This document shows, piece after piece, positions 8,998 to 19,021 of a DNA stretch of 64,000 bases (position 1 is its first letter; each line of letters starts with the position of its first letter). Made by a program: the position numbers and the translations under genes. The notes under the pieces are model-generated. The model did no database searches, was not told where the DNA came from, and saw only the letters and a list, made by a program, of their open reading frames with translations. Source of the DNA: Pseudacidovorax intermedius (GTDB lineage: Bacteria; Pseudomonadota; Gammaproteobacteria; Burkholderiales; Burkholderiaceae_C); assembly GCF_003350475.1 (NCBI RefSeq), contig NZ_QQAV01000001.1, forward strand, positions 186,001-250,000. Direction: 5' to 3'.

Positions 8998-9707
8998 GGG
9001 TGCCCAGCCAACGCCGGAATCTTGCTCTGGGCCAGCGCGTAGTCCTCCGGAACGCCAATGTCGATGAAGTCGCTGGCCATCGCGGCCACCTGAAGATGGA
9101 GCCGCGGAAGATGGGCCTCGAAGAAGTCCTGCTCGATGGAAAACTGCCTGGGGAGTTCGGCCCGCTCCAGCACCTGTCTGCGCAGCAGATAAATGCCGGC
9201 ACTTATGACTCCGGGGCCTTGCCGGCCCTTGGCATGAAAGCCCACGATGCGTTGTCGATCATCCAGTTGAAGCGTCCCATACCGACTGGCATCCGGGACG
9301 GGTGCGCCGCAGAGCCATGCATCCGCTTCGGGCGTTCGATCCGCTTCATGCTGCAAACCGACCAAATCTGCAACAGCAAAAGTGTCGCCGTTCAGCACGT
9401 AGAAGCTGTCGACTCCTTTCAACGCGCGCATTGCCTGCAAGACTGCACCGCCGGTCCCGAGAGGTTCGTGCTCGACACTGTAGTGCAGCGCCGCCTCGCC
9501 GAAACGGTCCCCAAAAGCCTTCTCCACCATTTCGGCCTTGTAGCCGGTGCACAGATGGACCTCGCGAACACCCTGCGACTCGAGCGCCCCCAGCAACCAC
9601 CACAAGAAGGGCTTCCCGGCGACTGGCGCCAGAGGTTTAGGCACATCGGAAACCACGCTACGCAGCCGAGTTCCGAAGCCGCCGGCCAGGATAATTGCGG
9701 GCTTCAT
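8994..9707 (-). CDS. hddC: D-glycero-alpha-D-manno-heptose 1-phosphate guanylyltransferase
   Basis: A 237-residue nucleotidyltransferase with the GT-A-like signature IILAGGFGTRL at the N-terminus, a KPLAPVAGKPF segment and YVLNGDTF, where the acidic residue coordinates metal. It joins heptose 1-phosphate to GMP from GTP, giving GDP-heptose. The gene lies between gmhA and gmhB with a kinase (hddA) upstream, which is why I assign HddC rather than a glucose- or mannose-1-phosphate enzyme. ATG at 9707 shares one base with the gmhA stop (TGATG). The frame stays open upstream through gmhA, but that region is gmhA coding sequence read in another frame. Confidence 0.9.
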   Translation of the reverse strand: MKPAIILAGGFGTRLRSVVSDVPKPLAPVAGKPFLWWLLGALESQGVREVHLCTGYKAEMVEKAFGDRFGEAALHYSVEHEPLGTGGAVLQAMRALKGVDSFYVLNGDTFAVADLVGLQHEADRTPEADAWLCGAPVPDASRYGTLQLDDRQRIVGFHAKGRQGPGVISAGIYLLRRQVLERAELPRQFSIEQDFFEAHLPRLHLQVAAMASDFIDIGVPEDYALAQSKIPALAGHP

Positions 9708-10291
9708 CAGCTGGTACGGGGAAAGATCCGGGCCTCCACCAGCCCGCAGATGATGTGGCCCAGCATGGCATGGCCTTCCTGGATGCGCGGCGTCTCGGGC
9801 GACGGCACGGCGATCTCGATGTCGCACAGGTCCGGTTCCACCCAGCCGCGCTCGCCCGTGAAGCCGATCACCGTCAGGCCACCCTGCCGGGCCTGACGCA
9901 TGGCGCGCAGGATGTTGGGCGACTTGCCCGAGGTCGAATAGACCCAGAGCACGTCGCCGCGCACGCCCACCGCCTGCACCTGGCGCTCGAACACCCTCTC
10001 GAAGCCGTAGTCGTTGCCCACGGAGGTCAGGATCGACGTGTCCGTCGTGAGCGCGAAGGCCGGCAGCCCGGGCCGGTCGTACATGAAGCGGCTGACGAAC
10101 TCGCCGGCGATGTGCTGGGCGTCGGCCGCGCTGCCGCCGTTGCCCGCGAGCAGCAGCTTGTTGCCGCGCTGCAAGGCCTGCACGATGACCTCGACGACCT
10201 TCTCGACCCGGCTCAGCAGGGCCGTGTCTTCGCGTACGGCCCGCAGGCAGGCCAGGGTGGCGTCGATCTGCTGTTCGATGATGGATTTCAA
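9707..10291 (-). CDS. gmhA: sedoheptulose 7-phosphate isomerase
   Basis: A 194-residue SIS-domain protein of the usual GmhA length, with NGGSAADAQHIAGEF near 51-65 and YSTSGKSPNI near 117-126. It converts sedoheptulose 7-phosphate to D-glycero-D-manno-heptose 7-phosphate, the first step of ADP- and GDP-heptose synthesis. The start codon is TTG at 10291, supported by a Shine-Dalgarno-like TGGAGA about 6 nt upstream; the TTG overlaps the TGA of hddA. This is the copy belonging to the surface-glycan pathway; a second gmhA for lipopolysaccharide core may exist elsewhere. Confidence 0.92.
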   Translation of the reverse strand: MKSIIEQQIDATLACLRAVREDTALLSRVEKVVEVIVQALQRGNKLLLAGNGGSAADAQHIAGEFVSRFMYDRPGLPAFALTTDTSILTSVGNDYGFERVFERQVQAVGVRGDVLWVYSTSGKSPNILRAMRQARQGGLTVIGFTGERGWVEPDLCDIEIAVPSPETPRIQEGHAMLGHIICGLVEARIFPRTS

Positions 10292-11340
10292 TTCTTTCTC
10301 CAGGAATGAGCGCCACGCTCGGTGAAATTGCAGGTGAAGACCTGGCCATTGAAGCGTTGCAGGCAGCGCATGACTTCAGGACGCCGCGACAGTTCTGCCA
10401 CGAACATCATGAAGCCGCCGCCTCCGGCGCCGGAGACCTTGCCGGCGAGCGCCCCGGCCGCCATGGCCGCGTCATAGACCTCGTCGATGGCCGCATTGCT
10501 GATGCTGCGGGCCAGCTTCTTCTTTTCTTCCCAGCCAGTCCGCATCGACTGGGCGAAGGCCTCGAGGTTGCCGGTGAGCACGGCCTCCTTCATGGCGCGG
10601 GCCTCGGCCTTGACACGATGCATCGCCTCCAGCGGCGCGCTGTCGCGGCGGCGGATGTGGTCCGTCTGCTCCGCGATGATCGCAGCGGATTCGCGCGAAA
10701 CACCGGTGTAGAAGAGCACCACCGAGGACTCCAGCTCCGCCTTGAGTTCGGCCTTCATGCGCAGCGGATTGACGATGACGCGGTCGGCGTAGAACTCCAT
10801 GAAGTTCATGCCGCCGAAGGTGGCCGCGTACTGGTCCTGCTTGCCGCCGGCCATGCCCAAGTCCACGCGCTCGATGTCGTGGGCCAGGCTGGCGATGTCG
10901 TATTCGCCCAGGGGCAGGGACAGGTACTCGCAGAAGGCCTGGAGCAGCGCCACCACCATGGTGGACGAGGAGCCCAGGCCCGAGCCGGGGGGCGCTTCCG
11001 AATGGGTGATGACGTCCACGGCGAGCGGCTGGCCGCCCATGAAGTCGCGCACGACCCGGTTGTAGACGCCAACGTGCAGGTCCAGGCCCTGCTGTCGCTG
11101 GAGCACGGGCTCGGCCACACCCTGCCACACACGTCCGCTGTCGGCCGCCGTCAGGCGGACCGTGCCGTGCTCGGCCGCGCACACCGTGGCATAGGCGTAC
11201 TTGTCGATGGTGACATTGAGCACCTCGCCGCCGTATTGGTCGCAGTAGGGGGAGACATCGGTGCCCCCGCCGCCCAGGCCGAGCCGCAGCGGCGCCCTGG
11301 CGCGGGCCACGACCGTGGAAGAAGGAATGATTGCCTTCAT
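10288..11340 (-). CDS. hddA: D-glycero-alpha-D-manno-heptose 7-phosphate kinase
   Basis: A 350-residue GHMP-family kinase. The N-terminal [15 protein letters not shown] is typical of HddA and fucose kinases. The ATP-binding loop [11 protein letters not shown] is at about 117-127, and motif 3 [10 protein letters not shown] is near the C-terminus. It phosphorylates C1 of heptose 7-phosphate to give the alpha-1,7-bisphosphate. The order hddA-gmhA-hddC-gmhB, all overlapping by 1-4 nt, marks a dedicated GDP-heptose cassette like those of S-layer and Burkholderia capsule loci. The start overlaps the stop of the large glycosyltransferase by 4 nt. Confidence 0.92.
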   Translation of the reverse strand: MKAIIPSSTVVARARAPLRLGLGGGGTDVSPYCDQYGGEVLNVTIDKYAYATVCAAEHGTVRLTAADSGRVWQGVAEPVLQRQQGLDLHVGVYNRVVRDFMGGQPLAVDVITHSEAPPGSGLGSSSTMVVALLQAFCEYLSLPLGEYDIASLAHDIERVDLGMAGGKQDQYAATFGGMNFMEFYADRVIVNPLRMKAELKAELESSVVLFYTGVSRESAAIIAEQTDHIRRRDSAPLEAMHRVKAEARAMKEAVLTGNLEAFAQSMRTGWEEKKKLARSISNAAIDEVYDAAMAAGALAGKVSGAGGGGFMMFVAELSRRPEVMRCLQRFNGQVFTCNFTERGAHSWRKN

Positions 11341-14300
11341 GCAAACGTCTCCTTGATCGCAGAGCGCGTGTAGTCGGTGTAGGGCCGGGCATCGATGTCC
11401 TGCACCAGGACAGCTTCCATCGCCGCGGCCGAGAAATGCGCGGCCACGTAAGCCGGGCCCGCTGCGGCGGACTGCCGCCAGGCGGCGTCGTCCCGCAGCA
11501 GGCGCAGGATCTCGTGCGCCATCTGCTGCGGCTCGTCCGCCACGCTGGCGGCATCGCCGGTGCTGCTCAGGCCCTGCACGCCGACCGAGGTGGTCACCAG
11601 GGGCACGCCGTGGTGCATGGCCTCCACGACCTTGCCCTTGATGCCGGCGCCGAAGCGCAACGGCACCACCGCCAGGCCGACGCGCGCATAGATCGCCTCG
11701 AGCTCAGCGTCGGTGACATAGCCCGTGACTTCGACACGTTCACTCGCCAGCGCCTTCACATCGGGGGAGGGATTTGAGCCGACCAGCATCAGCTGCACGT
11801 CCGGCTCGGCGGCCAGCACCAGCGGAAAAACCTGCGCCATAAACCAGACGGCGGCGTCCACGTTGGGACGGTGCGCAAAGCCGGCCACGAAGAGCAGCCG
11901 CCGCCGCTCGCGCCCTTCCAGGGGCGCCGTCGGGCGGGGCTCGAAACAGTACGGCGGCAGGGTGCGGGCCATGCCCACGCCCGGATGGGACTGGACCGCC
12001 GCCGTCTCGGTGGGCGAGGGATAGTAGATCGTACTCACCTGCAGCCAGATGCTCAGCTCCAGCTGCCGCATGCGCTCGGCCGCCTCGGCGGCCGTGGCAT
12101 CCCCGCTCAGCCGCGCGCTCGCGAGCTCACGCTCGTAGTGCAGGTCGTGGCCGTAGTAGAGCCGCTTCGCCGGGCTGTATGCACACAGCGCCGGCAGGAA
12201 GGCCGCGGCGACATCCGGCCGGCTGATCAGGACATAGTCCAGGTCCCGGCCCATCTCGCGGATCCAGGCCTCGAAGCCCTGGTGATAGCGGGCACCGTAG
12301 ATGACCTCCACGCCCCGTTGCTGCAACTGGGGCCCGTACACCGGATCGGGCTGCAGGTTGTGGGGCCAGAACTTCACGCGCAGCCCCATGGACAACAGGA
12401 CGTCGATGAAGGCGTTCATCGAGCGCGACCCCGCATCCCGGTCCGGCTGCGGGATGTAGTGGTCGATGATGAGGATCGTCTTGCACAGATTGGCGCGGTC
12501 CTGCGCCAGCAGGGCATGCTCGCCGTTGGCGAAATGCTCGCGCTCCAGCACCTGCGCCCATCGCTGGAGGAACTTGCGCTGATTGGCCACCTGGTAGGCC
12601 TTGACCCCCGAGCCGGTGTCGGTGCCGTGGGACAGCCCCTCGTGATGGATGACGCGCGACGCGGGTTGGTAGAGGACCTTCAGGCCCCGGGCCCGAATGC
12701 GGAAGGCCAGGTCGGAATCCTCACAGTAGGCCGGCAGGTAGTACTCGTCGAAGCCGCCCAGCTCGTCGAAGAGGGTACGCTCCAGCAGGATGGAGGCGCC
12801 CGAGCAGTAGTCGACCTCCTTGACGTAGTTGTAGCGGCTGTTATCCGGGTCATCCAGCCGGCCGAGGTTCCAGGCGCTGCCGTCGCGCCAGAGGATGCCG
12901 CCGGCCTCCTGCAGGCGGCCGTCTGGATAGAGCAGCTTGGAGCCCACCATGCCGCACTTCGGGTCGCGCTCGAAGAGTTCGAGCATGGTGTCGATCCAGC
13001 CCGCCTCGACCTCGGTGTCGTTGTTGAGGAAGCAGATGTACCGGCCCCGGGCCATCTTCGCCGCCGCGTTGCAGGAGCGCAGGAAGCCGAGGTTCTGCGG
13101 ATGGACGTGGAACCTCAGGCCCGGCACCTGCGCGAGCTTCAGGATGTCCTGATCGCCGGAAGCGTCCTCGACCACGAGGACCTCGATGGGCGCCTTGGGC
13201 AGGTGCTTCGCGATGGAGGCCACGCAGGCCAGCGTCATCTCGAGGTTGCCGTAGGCCGGGATGACGACCGAGACCTGTGGCTCGGACGGCGGATCAAAGC
13301 GCAATGTCGCCAACAACTCTGGCATGCGTCTTTTGCGTTGCCATGCTTGATACCGCGGGGCACCGGCAAACAGTGGCCCCCCGATGCGAAAGGCGGCGGA
13401 AACCAAGATGCTTTTGACTGACTCGGGCAGCGGCATCGCCTCGTGTGCACGATACGCAACATGCCGCAAGCGCTGCTTGATCACATGGCGGTCTGCTATG
13501 CCTCGCCCGCGAATGACATCAATGATCAGGCGCAAAGGGGCCGTCAAGCGCCAAGATGAAGAGGTGCGAAGCGCCTGAACCTCCGCTGCGAGTACGTCCG
13601 CGCGACCATCCGCGTGACGAACCCGCTGCTCCCAAATCAAGCGCTGCGTCCGCAATTCCAACTCGACCTTGGATAGCTCAGCACGAACCTGTCGTGTTCG
13701 CTCGTCGGCCTCGGCCGCGTGCTTGGCGTGCGCTGCCCTTTCGTTATCCACCCCCGACGCCCACTGCAGGACGGCTTGCTGTCGCTGATATATGTCGAAC
13801 GACGGCTCGAAAAAGGCTGACGCTTCAGGACGCGGCACTTGACTGGAGCCGGACTGCGCGCAAATCGCCACGAAATACAGGGGCTCGATCCCGGAGGCCG
13901 TGCGATCCAACGCATCGCTGCCGCTCAGCGACAAGGCCTTGTAAACCGCACCGGCCTCAGATGCGTCCTGCGGGAGCAATGCCGACAAGGTCAGAAAGCG
14001 CTGGCCCATGTAGGAGACGCTGGAGAACTGCGTCCTCAGCAGCGCATCGAACTCGTCGAAGTACAGTTCCTTGACGTGATATTCGTTGACGTAGTTGCGG
14101 TCGTCCGAGTAGGTCTTCTTGTTTGGGGACGAAATGATGAGCACGCCGTCCGGCTTCAGAACACGCCGAATCTCCGCGATCATTTCCCTCTGCGTCGAAA
14201 GATGCTCAATGGTCTCGAACGAGACGACCATGTCGAAGTGGCTGCTCTCGAACGGAATGGCGTCGGCACTGCCTTGCCGGAATTTCAGGTTCGGGATATC

Positions 14301-14528
14301 CGCGTACGCCACATGCGCGTGCGCCACGGCATCCTCCGAAACATCGACCCCCGTGACGGAACGCGCGTGCGCGGCGAGCAGTGCCGATCCGTACCCCTCG
14401 CCGCATGCGATATCCAATACTGCCCTGCCTGCGGCGTATTGCGCTGCCCATGCGTAGCGATGCATGTGCTCGTACCGCAATTCGCCCCCTTCGGTGGGCA
14501 TGTACCGCTCCCCTGTGAATTCCATCAT
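11337..14528 (-). CDS. three-domain methyltransferase-GT2-GT4 protein
   Basis: About 1063 residues. Residues 10-170 form a class I SAM methyltransferase (motif DIACGEGYG near 39-47). Residues 250-330 are rich in E, R, A and Q and look coiled-coil. Residues 427-650 are a GT2 domain (SVVIPAYGN, then [12 protein letters not shown]). Residues 693-1063 are a GT4-like domain ([12 protein letters not shown], then [14 protein letters not shown]). It probably extends the glycan and may methylate its end; chain-end methylation is known from O-antigen terminators such as WbdD, but applying it here is inference. I prefer ATG at 14528, with AAGAG upstream, over GTG at 14561. GC is about 54% at 14101-14220 but 70% at 12601-12660; the change falls near 13,310, in the linker before the GT2 domain. 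Confidence 0.87.
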   Translation of the reverse strand: MMEFTGERYMPTEGGELRYEHMHRYAWAAQYAAGRAVLDIACGEGYGSALLAAHARSVTGVDVSEDAVAHAHVAYADIPNLKFRQGSADAIPFESSHFDMVVSFETIEHLSTQREMIAEIRRVLKPDGVLIISSPNKKTYSDDRNYVNEYHVKELYFDEFDALLRTQFSSVSYMGQRFLTLSALLPQDASEAGAVYKALSLSGSDALDRTASGIEPLYFVAICAQSGSSQVPRPEASAFFEPSFDIYQRQQAVLQWASGVDNERAAHAKHAAEADERTRQVRAELSKVELELRTQRLIWEQRVRHADGRADVLAAEVQALRTSSSWRLTAPLRLIIDVIRGRGIADRHVIKQRLRHVAYRAHEAMPLPESVKSILVSAAFRIGGPLFAGAPRYQAWQRKRRMPELLATLRFDPPSEPQVSVVIPAYGNLEMTLACVASIAKHLPKAPIEVLVVEDASGDQDILKLAQVPGLRFHVHPQNLGFLRSCNAAAKMARGRYICFLNNDTEVEAGWIDTMLELFERDPKCGMVGSKLLYPDGRLQEAGGILWRDGSAWNLGRLDDPDNSRYNYVKEVDYCSGASILLERTLFDELGGFDEYYLPAYCEDSDLAFRIRARGLKVLYQPASRVIHHEGLSHGTDTGSGVKAYQVANQRKFLQRWAQVLEREHFANGEHALLAQDRANLCKTILIIDHYIPQPDRDAGSRSMNAFIDVLLSMGLRVKFWPHNLQPDPVYGPQLQQRGVEVIYGARYHQGFEAWIREMGRDLDYVLISRPDVAAAFLPALCAYSPAKRLYYGHDLHYERELASARLSGDATAAEAAERMRQLELSIWLQVSTIYYPSPTETAAVQSHPGVGMARTLPPYCFEPRPTAPLEGRERRRLLFVAGFAHRPNVDAAVWFMAQVFPLVLAAEPDVQLMLVGSNPSPDVKALASERVEVTGYVTDAELEAIYARVGLAVVPLRFGAGIKGKVVEAMHHGVPLVTTSVGVQGLSSTGDAASVADEPQQMAHEILRLLRDDAAWRQSAAAGPAYVAAHFSAAAMEAVLVQDIDARPYTDYTRSAIKETFA

Positions 14529-14621
14529 CGCGCTCTTCTGCTTGGTCTGATTTGACTGCACCGCTTCGACGCGCAGCAGGCATCGGGCCGCGCTTCGGCT
14601 CTGGCAAAAAGGCTGGAGTCG

Positions 14622-15170
14622 TCAGCCAAAGACATCCGCCTGAGCCAAGTGCAAAGCTGCCGCATCCTTGGCAGACACCTTCGGTTCGCCCCCGAAGTCC
14701 GGCCATTCGATCCCGATGTCCGGATCGCTCCACAGGATGCTGCGCTCGTGCGCCGGCGCGTAGTAGTCGCTGGCCTTGTACAGGAAGTCCGCGCTGTCGC
14801 TGGTCACCACGAAGCCGTGCGCAAAGCCGGCCGGGATCCACAGTTGCCGGTGGTTGCTCTCGCTCAGCTCCACGCCCACCCACTGCCCGAAGGTCGGCGA
14901 GCTCTTGCGGATGTCCACCGCCACGTCGAACACCGCGCCGCGCGTCACGCGCACCAGCTTGCCCTGGGCCTGCTGCAACTGGTAGTGCAGCCCGCGCAGC
15001 ACGCCCTTGGTCGAACGCGAATGGTTGTCCTGCACGAACTCGATGTGGCGGCCCACCGCTTCGTCGAACACGCGCTGGTTGAAGCTCTCCATGAAGAAGC
15101 CGCGCTCGTCGCCGAAGACCTTCGGCTCCAGGATCAGCACGCCGTCCAGCTTGGTCTGCGTGACATTCAT
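14622..15170 (-). CDS. rfbC: dTDP-4-dehydrorhamnose 3,5-epimerase
   Basis: A 182-residue cupin-type epimerase of standard length. Landmarks are GLHYQLQ near 60-66 (catalytic His), the FDVAVDIR strand, and [10 protein letters not shown] near 118-127. It epimerises C3 and C5 of dTDP-4-dehydro-6-deoxyglucose before RfbD reduction. The start overlaps the rfbA stop by 4 nt. A 93-nt gap separates it from the large glycosyltransferase downstream; I see no terminator there, so transcription probably continues. Confidence 0.95.
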   Translation of the reverse strand: MNVTQTKLDGVLILEPKVFGDERGFFMESFNQRVFDEAVGRHIEFVQDNHSRSTKGVLRGLHYQLQQAQGKLVRVTRGAVFDVAVDIRKSSPTFGQWVGVELSESNHRQLWIPAGFAHGFVVTSDSADFLYKASDYYAPAHERSILWSDPDIGIEWPDFGGEPKVSAKDAAALHLAQADVFG

Positions 15171-16057
15171 CCCCGGTACTCCTCGCGCAGCAGGCGCAGC
15201 AGGTACTGGCCGTAGCCGTTCTTCTTGAGCGGTGCGGCCAGCTTCTCGACCTGGGCCGCGTCGATGAAGCCCGCCCGCCAGGCGATCTCCTCGGGGCAGG
15301 CGATCTTCAGGCCCTGGCGCTGCTCCAGCGTGGCGATGAACTGGCCGGCCTCCAGCAGGCTTTCATGCGTGCCGGTGTCCAGCCATGCATAGCCGCGCTT
15401 CATGATCTGCACGTTCAGGCTGCCCTGCTCCAGATAGGCCTGGTTGACGGCCGTGATCTCCAGCTCGCCGCGCGCGCTGGGCTTGACGGCCTTGGCGATG
15501 TCCACGACCTGCTGGTCGTAGAAGTACAGGCCGGTGACGGCGTAGCTGCTCTTGGGCTGGGCGGGCTTCTCTTCGATGCTCACCGCGCGGCCGGCCTTGT
15601 CGAACTCCACGACGCCGTAGCGCTCGGGGTCGTGCACGTGGTAGGCGAAGACGGTCGCGCCGCTGGGTTGCGCATCGGCCGCGCCCAGCAGCTGCTGCAG
15701 GTCGTGGCCGTAGAAGATGTTGTCGCCCAGCACCAGCGCGCTGGGGGCGCCGGCCAGGAACTGCTCGCCGATGATGAAGGCCTGGGCCAGCCCGTCCGGG
15801 CTGGGCTGCACGGCGTACTGCAGGTTCATGCCCCACTGGCTGCCGTCGCCCAGCAGTTGCTGGAAGCGCGGCGTGTCCTGCGGCGTGCTGATGATGAGCA
15901 CGTCGCGCATGCCGCCGAGCATCAGCGTGCTCAGCGGGTAATACACCATCGGCTTGTCGTAGACCGGCAGCAGTTGCTTGCTGATGGCCAGCGTGGCCGG
16001 GTGCAGGCGCGTGCCGGAGCCTCCGGCGAGGATGATGCCTTTTCTGTTCTGGGTCAT
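15167..16057 (-). CDS. rfbA: glucose-1-phosphate thymidylyltransferase
   Basis: 296 residues, the usual RmlA/RfbA length. The N-terminal signature [16 protein letters not shown] binds dTTP, followed by KPMVYYPLS and [10 protein letters not shown]. It makes dTDP-glucose from glucose 1-phosphate, the first committed step to dTDP-L-rhamnose, and is normally feedback-inhibited by the end product. ATG at 16057 is chosen because AGGAAG lies about 6 nt upstream and homologues begin just before the RKGIIL strand. A 75-nt spacer separates it from rfbD. Confidence 0.95.
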   Translation of the reverse strand: MTQNRKGIILAGGSGTRLHPATLAISKQLLPVYDKPMVYYPLSTLMLGGMRDVLIISTPQDTPRFQQLLGDGSQWGMNLQYAVQPSPDGLAQAFIIGEQFLAGAPSALVLGDNIFYGHDLQQLLGAADAQPSGATVFAYHVHDPERYGVVEFDKAGRAVSIEEKPAQPKSSYAVTGLYFYDQQVVDIAKAVKPSARGELEITAVNQAYLEQGSLNVQIMKRGYAWLDTGTHESLLEAGQFIATLEQRQGLKIACPEEIAWRAGFIDAAQVEKLAAPLKKNGYGQYLLRLLREEYRG

Positions 16058-16132
16058 CGTTGGCTTCCTGGAAAGAGGGACGGACGGTCGATCCGCGCAG
16101 GTGGCTGCGATGGATGGGTGTTGGGCCAACCG

Positions 16133-17023
16133 TCAGAGTGTTTCTGCCAGCATCCGGGCCACGCCCGTCTGCCAGTGCGGCAGTTCGATGCCGAAGGTGT
16201 TGCGGATGCGGGAGGTGTCCAGCCGCGAGTTGTGGGGACGCCTGGCGGGCGTGGGGAAGGCGCTGGTGGGCACCGCCTCCACGGCATCGGGCGTGGTCTT
16301 GAGCTCGACGCCACGGCGCAGCGCCTCCTCGACCACGAAGCGCGCATAGCCGTTCCAGGTGGTCGTGCCGCCGGCCACCAGGTGGTACAGGCCCGCCTTG
16401 GCCGGATCGCGCAGCGTCTCGCGGATGGCCAGGGCCGTGACGTCGGCCAGCAGCTCGGCGCCGGTGGGGGCGCCCCACTGGTCGTCGATGACGGTCAGGC
16501 GCTCGCGCTCCTTGGCCAGGCGCAGCATGGTCTTGGGGAAGTTGCCGCCACGCGCGGCATAGACCCAGCTGGTGCGAAAGATGAGGTGCCTGGCGCAGTG
16601 GGCGGCCACGAGCTGCTCGCCTTCGAGCTTGGTGGCGCCGTACACCGACAGCGGGCCGGTGGCGTCGTCCTCGCGCCAGGGCGTCTCGCCACTGCCGTCG
16701 AAGACATAGTCGGTGGAGTAATGGACCATCAGCGCGCCGATCCTCTGCGCCGCCTGGGCCACGACGCCGGGAGCGGTGGCGTTGAGGGCGCGGGCGAAGT
16801 CGGGTTCGCTCTCGGCCTTGTCCACGGCCGTGTGGGCCGCGGCATTGACGATGACGTCGGGGCGCACGGCCTCCACCGTGGCGGCCAGCGCCTCGGGGCG
16901 GCTGAAGTCGCCGTGCAGCTCGGTGCTGTCGAAGTCCAGCGCGACCAGCTCGCCCAGCGGCGCCAGGCTGCGCTGCAGCTCCCAGCCGACCTGTCCGCCC
17001 TTGCCGAAGAGCAGGACCTTCAT
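16133..17023 (-). CDS. rfbD: dTDP-4-dehydrorhamnose reductase
   Basis: A 296-residue extended short-chain dehydrogenase. The nucleotide-binding start is [21 protein letters not shown] lies near 105, and the catalytic YGATK near 129-133. It reduces dTDP-4-dehydro-L-rhamnose to dTDP-L-rhamnose with NAD(P)H. Its ATG overlaps the rfbB stop by 4 nt, giving the order rfbB-D-A-C common in Burkholderiales polysaccharide loci. Confidence 0.95.
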   Translation of the reverse strand: MKVLLFGKGGQVGWELQRSLAPLGELVALDFDSTELHGDFSRPEALAATVEAVRPDVIVNAAAHTAVDKAESEPDFARALNATAPGVVAQAAQRIGALMVHYSTDYVFDGSGETPWREDDATGPLSVYGATKLEGEQLVAAHCARHLIFRTSWVYAARGGNFPKTMLRLAKERERLTVIDDQWGAPTGAELLADVTALAIRETLRDPAKAGLYHLVAGGTTTWNGYARFVVEEALRRGVELKTTPDAVEAVPTSAFPTPARRPHNSRLDTSRIRNTFGIELPHWQTGVARMLAETL

Positions 17024-18096
17024 GCCGCCGCCTTCGGCTGCTCTCCGTACTGCTTGGCCACCCAGTCGCGGTAGCCGCCGCTTTGCACGTTGCGCACCCA
17101 CTCCTGGTTGGCCAGGTACCACTCCACCGTCTTGCGGATGCCGGTGTCGAAGGTCTCGGCCGGCTTCCAGCCCAGCTCGCGCTCCAGCTTGCGTGCGTCG
17201 ATGGCGTAGCGGCGGTCGTGGCCGGGGCGGTCGGTGACGTAGGTGATCTGCTCGGCGTAGGCCTTGCCGTCGGCGCGGGGCTGCAGTTCGTCGAGCAGCG
17301 CGCACACGGTCTTGACGATCTCGATGTTGGGCTTCTCGTTCCAGCCGCCCACGTTGTAGGTCTCGCCCAGCTGGCCGGCCTCCAGCACGCGGCGGATGGC
17401 GCTGCAGTGGTCCTTCACGTAGAGCCAGTCGCGCACCTGCATGCCGTCGCCGTAGACCGGTAGCGGCTTGCCGGCCAGGGCGTTGACGATCATGAGCGGG
17501 ATCAGCTTCTCGGGGAAGTGGAAGGGCCCGTAGTTGTTGGAGCAGTTGGTGGTGAGCACCGGCAGGCCGTAGGTGTGGTGCCAGGCGCGCACCAGATGGT
17601 CGCTGGCGGCCTTGCTGGCCGAGTACGGGCTGTTGGGCTCGTACTTGTTCTCTTCGGTGAAGGCCGGGTCGGTGGGCGAGAGGGTGCCGTAGACCTCGTC
17701 GGTGGAGACGTGCAGGAAGCGGAAGGCCGCCTTGCGCTCGGCCGGCAGCTGGCTCCAGTAGCCGCGCACGGCTTCGAGCAGGCGGAAGGTGCCCAGCACG
17801 TTGGTCTGGATGAAGTCCTCGGGGCCGTGGATGGAGCGGTCCACATGCGACTCGGCGGCGAAGTTGACGACGGCGCGGGGCTGGTGCTGGGCCAGCAGGC
17901 GCTCGATGAGGGCGCTGTCGCCGATGTCGCCCTGCACGAAGACGTGGCGCTTGTCGCCATCGAGCGAGGCCAGGGTCTGGAGGTTGCCTGCGTAGGTCAG
18001 CTTGTCGAGGTTGACGACCGGCTCGTCGGCGCCAGCCAGCCAGTCGAGCACAAAGTTGGCGCCGATGAAGCCGGCGCCGCCTGTCACAAGGATCAT
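17020..18096 (-). CDS. rfbB: dTDP-glucose 4,6-dehydratase
   Basis: 358 residues, normal for RmlB/RfbB. The NAD-binding glycine motif [10 protein letters not shown] is at the N-terminus, HVSTDEVYG near 125-133 carries catalytic Thr-Asp-Glu, and [10 protein letters not shown] holds the Tyr and Lys. It converts dTDP-glucose to dTDP-4-dehydro-6-deoxyglucose. ATG at 18096 is the first codon before the Rossmann strand; the longer open frame upstream has no family similarity. It is the first gene of the long leftward operon ending at 6374, so the promoter should lie in 18097-18332, shared with the divergent TetR gene. Confidence 0.95.
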   Translation of the reverse strand: MILVTGGAGFIGANFVLDWLAGADEPVVNLDKLTYAGNLQTLASLDGDKRHVFVQGDIGDSALIERLLAQHQPRAVVNFAAESHVDRSIHGPEDFIQTNVLGTFRLLEAVRGYWSQLPAERKAAFRFLHVSTDEVYGTLSPTDPAFTEENKYEPNSPYSASKAASDHLVRAWHHTYGLPVLTTNCSNNYGPFHFPEKLIPLMIVNALAGKPLPVYGDGMQVRDWLYVKDHCSAIRRVLEAGQLGETYNVGGWNEKPNIEIVKTVCALLDELQPRADGKAYAEQITYVTDRPGHDRRYAIDARKLERELGWKPAETFDTGIRKTVEWYLANQEWVRNVQSGGYRDWVAKQYGEQPKAAA

Positions 18097-18219
18097 GTAT
18101 CTCTCGCAGGAATCGTTGGAATCGGGCACCGGGGGGGCAGTGCGCCGCGGGGGGCGATTATCCACGGGGTCCTTGGATGACCCTCTACCAAACGCTACAG
18201 AACGCATGCAAGACCGATG

Positions 18220-18232
18220 CACTGTGACAGTG
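18220..18232. promoter_or_regulatory. 13-bp palindrome in the rfbB/tetR divergent region
   Basis: CACTGTGACAGTG is a perfect inverted repeat (6-bp arms, 1-bp centre). It directly abuts a TTGACA hexamer that reads toward rfbB (TGTCAA at 18233-18238 on the plus strand). A protein bound here would cover the spacer of any promoter using that -35. I could not find a good -10 at 17 bp. An operator for the adjacent TetR-type regulator is a guess. Confidence 0.35.
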
Positions 18233-18332
18233 TGTCAACGGCAGCGCGCAATGCCGCAGTGCAGCATGGTCGCCCCTGACACATGGGGTAGAGTGAACCA
18301 GCACAGAACACAAGAGACAACGGAGGCTGCCC

Positions 18333-19007
18333 ATGACAAGGAAAGCGCCGCGCCGCACCGCCCAGCGCATCCAGGAAACCGCCCTGGCGCTGTTCAACCG
18401 CTTTGGCGAACCGAACGTCTCCACCACGCTCCTGGCCACGGAGCTGCGCATCAGCCCGGGCAACCTTTACTACCACTTTCCGGCCAAAGAAGTGCTCATC
18501 AACCGCCTGCATGAGGACTTCGAGGCTGGCCTCGACGCCTTGCTCGCCCAGGCCGCCGACGTGCGCGACCTGGCGGGCGCTTGGCGTTTCGTGCGCGAAC
18601 TCTTCGAGCTGATGGGCCGTTACCGCTTCCTCTACCGGGACATGAACGACCTGCTCAGCAATAACCATCACCTGGAGACCCGACTGCGCGAGGCCCTCGC
18701 CCGCAAGGAGACGGCCATGCAGGCCATGCTCGCGGGCCTGGGCGGTGCGGGACTGTTGCGGCTGGAAGCCTCCGAGCGCGAATCCTTGGCGCGCAGCATG
18801 GTGGTGCTGGCGACCTACTGGCTCAATTACGAGTTCGTGTGCAATCCTCGCGAGGCGCTGGAGCCCTCGGCCATCTGCGACGCCATGCTGCGCGGCACCC
18901 GCCACACCCTGCAACTGGTCGTGCCGTACCTGGGTGCTGGCCAGCGTGCCGAGCTGGTCCGGCTGGCGAGTGCGCCGGCGCCCGAGGAAGACGCCCTGTC
19001 CACCTGA
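18333..19007 (+). CDS. TetR/AcrR family transcriptional regulator
   Basis: 224 residues with an N-terminal TetR helix-turn-helix at about 12-58 (IQETALALFNRFG, then ISPGNLYYHF). The ligand-binding C-terminal domain ends in a low-complexity PAPEEDALS tail. YYHFPAKEVL is the usual recognition-helix and linker pattern. Effector and targets are unknown. It is divergent from rfbB and 14 nt upstream of a TPR-like gene read the same way, so those are possible targets. The family normally represses until a small ligand binds. Confidence 0.9.
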   Translation: MTRKAPRRTAQRIQETALALFNRFGEPNVSTTLLATELRISPGNLYYHFPAKEVLINRLHEDFEAGLDALLAQAADVRDLAGAWRFVRELFELMGRYRFLYRDMNDLLSNNHHLETRLREALARKETAMQAMLAGLGGAGLLRLEASERESLARSMVVLATYWLNYEFVCNPREALEPSAICDAMLRGTRHTLQLVVPYLGAGQRAELVRLASAPAPEEDALST

Positions 19008-19021
19008 GAAAGCCCTTCGCC

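Noticed and set aside
9708-10349. N-terminal extension of the hddC frame across gmhA
   Set aside because: This is gmhA coding sequence in another frame. The nucleotidyltransferase signature begins right after ATG 9707.
11871-13421. Open frame of 516 codons on the plus strand
   Set aside because: Mirrors the GT2-GT4 coding region on the other strand; no family features.
15365-17074. Open frame of 569 codons on the plus strand
   Set aside because: Antisense to rfbA and rfbD, which are certain.
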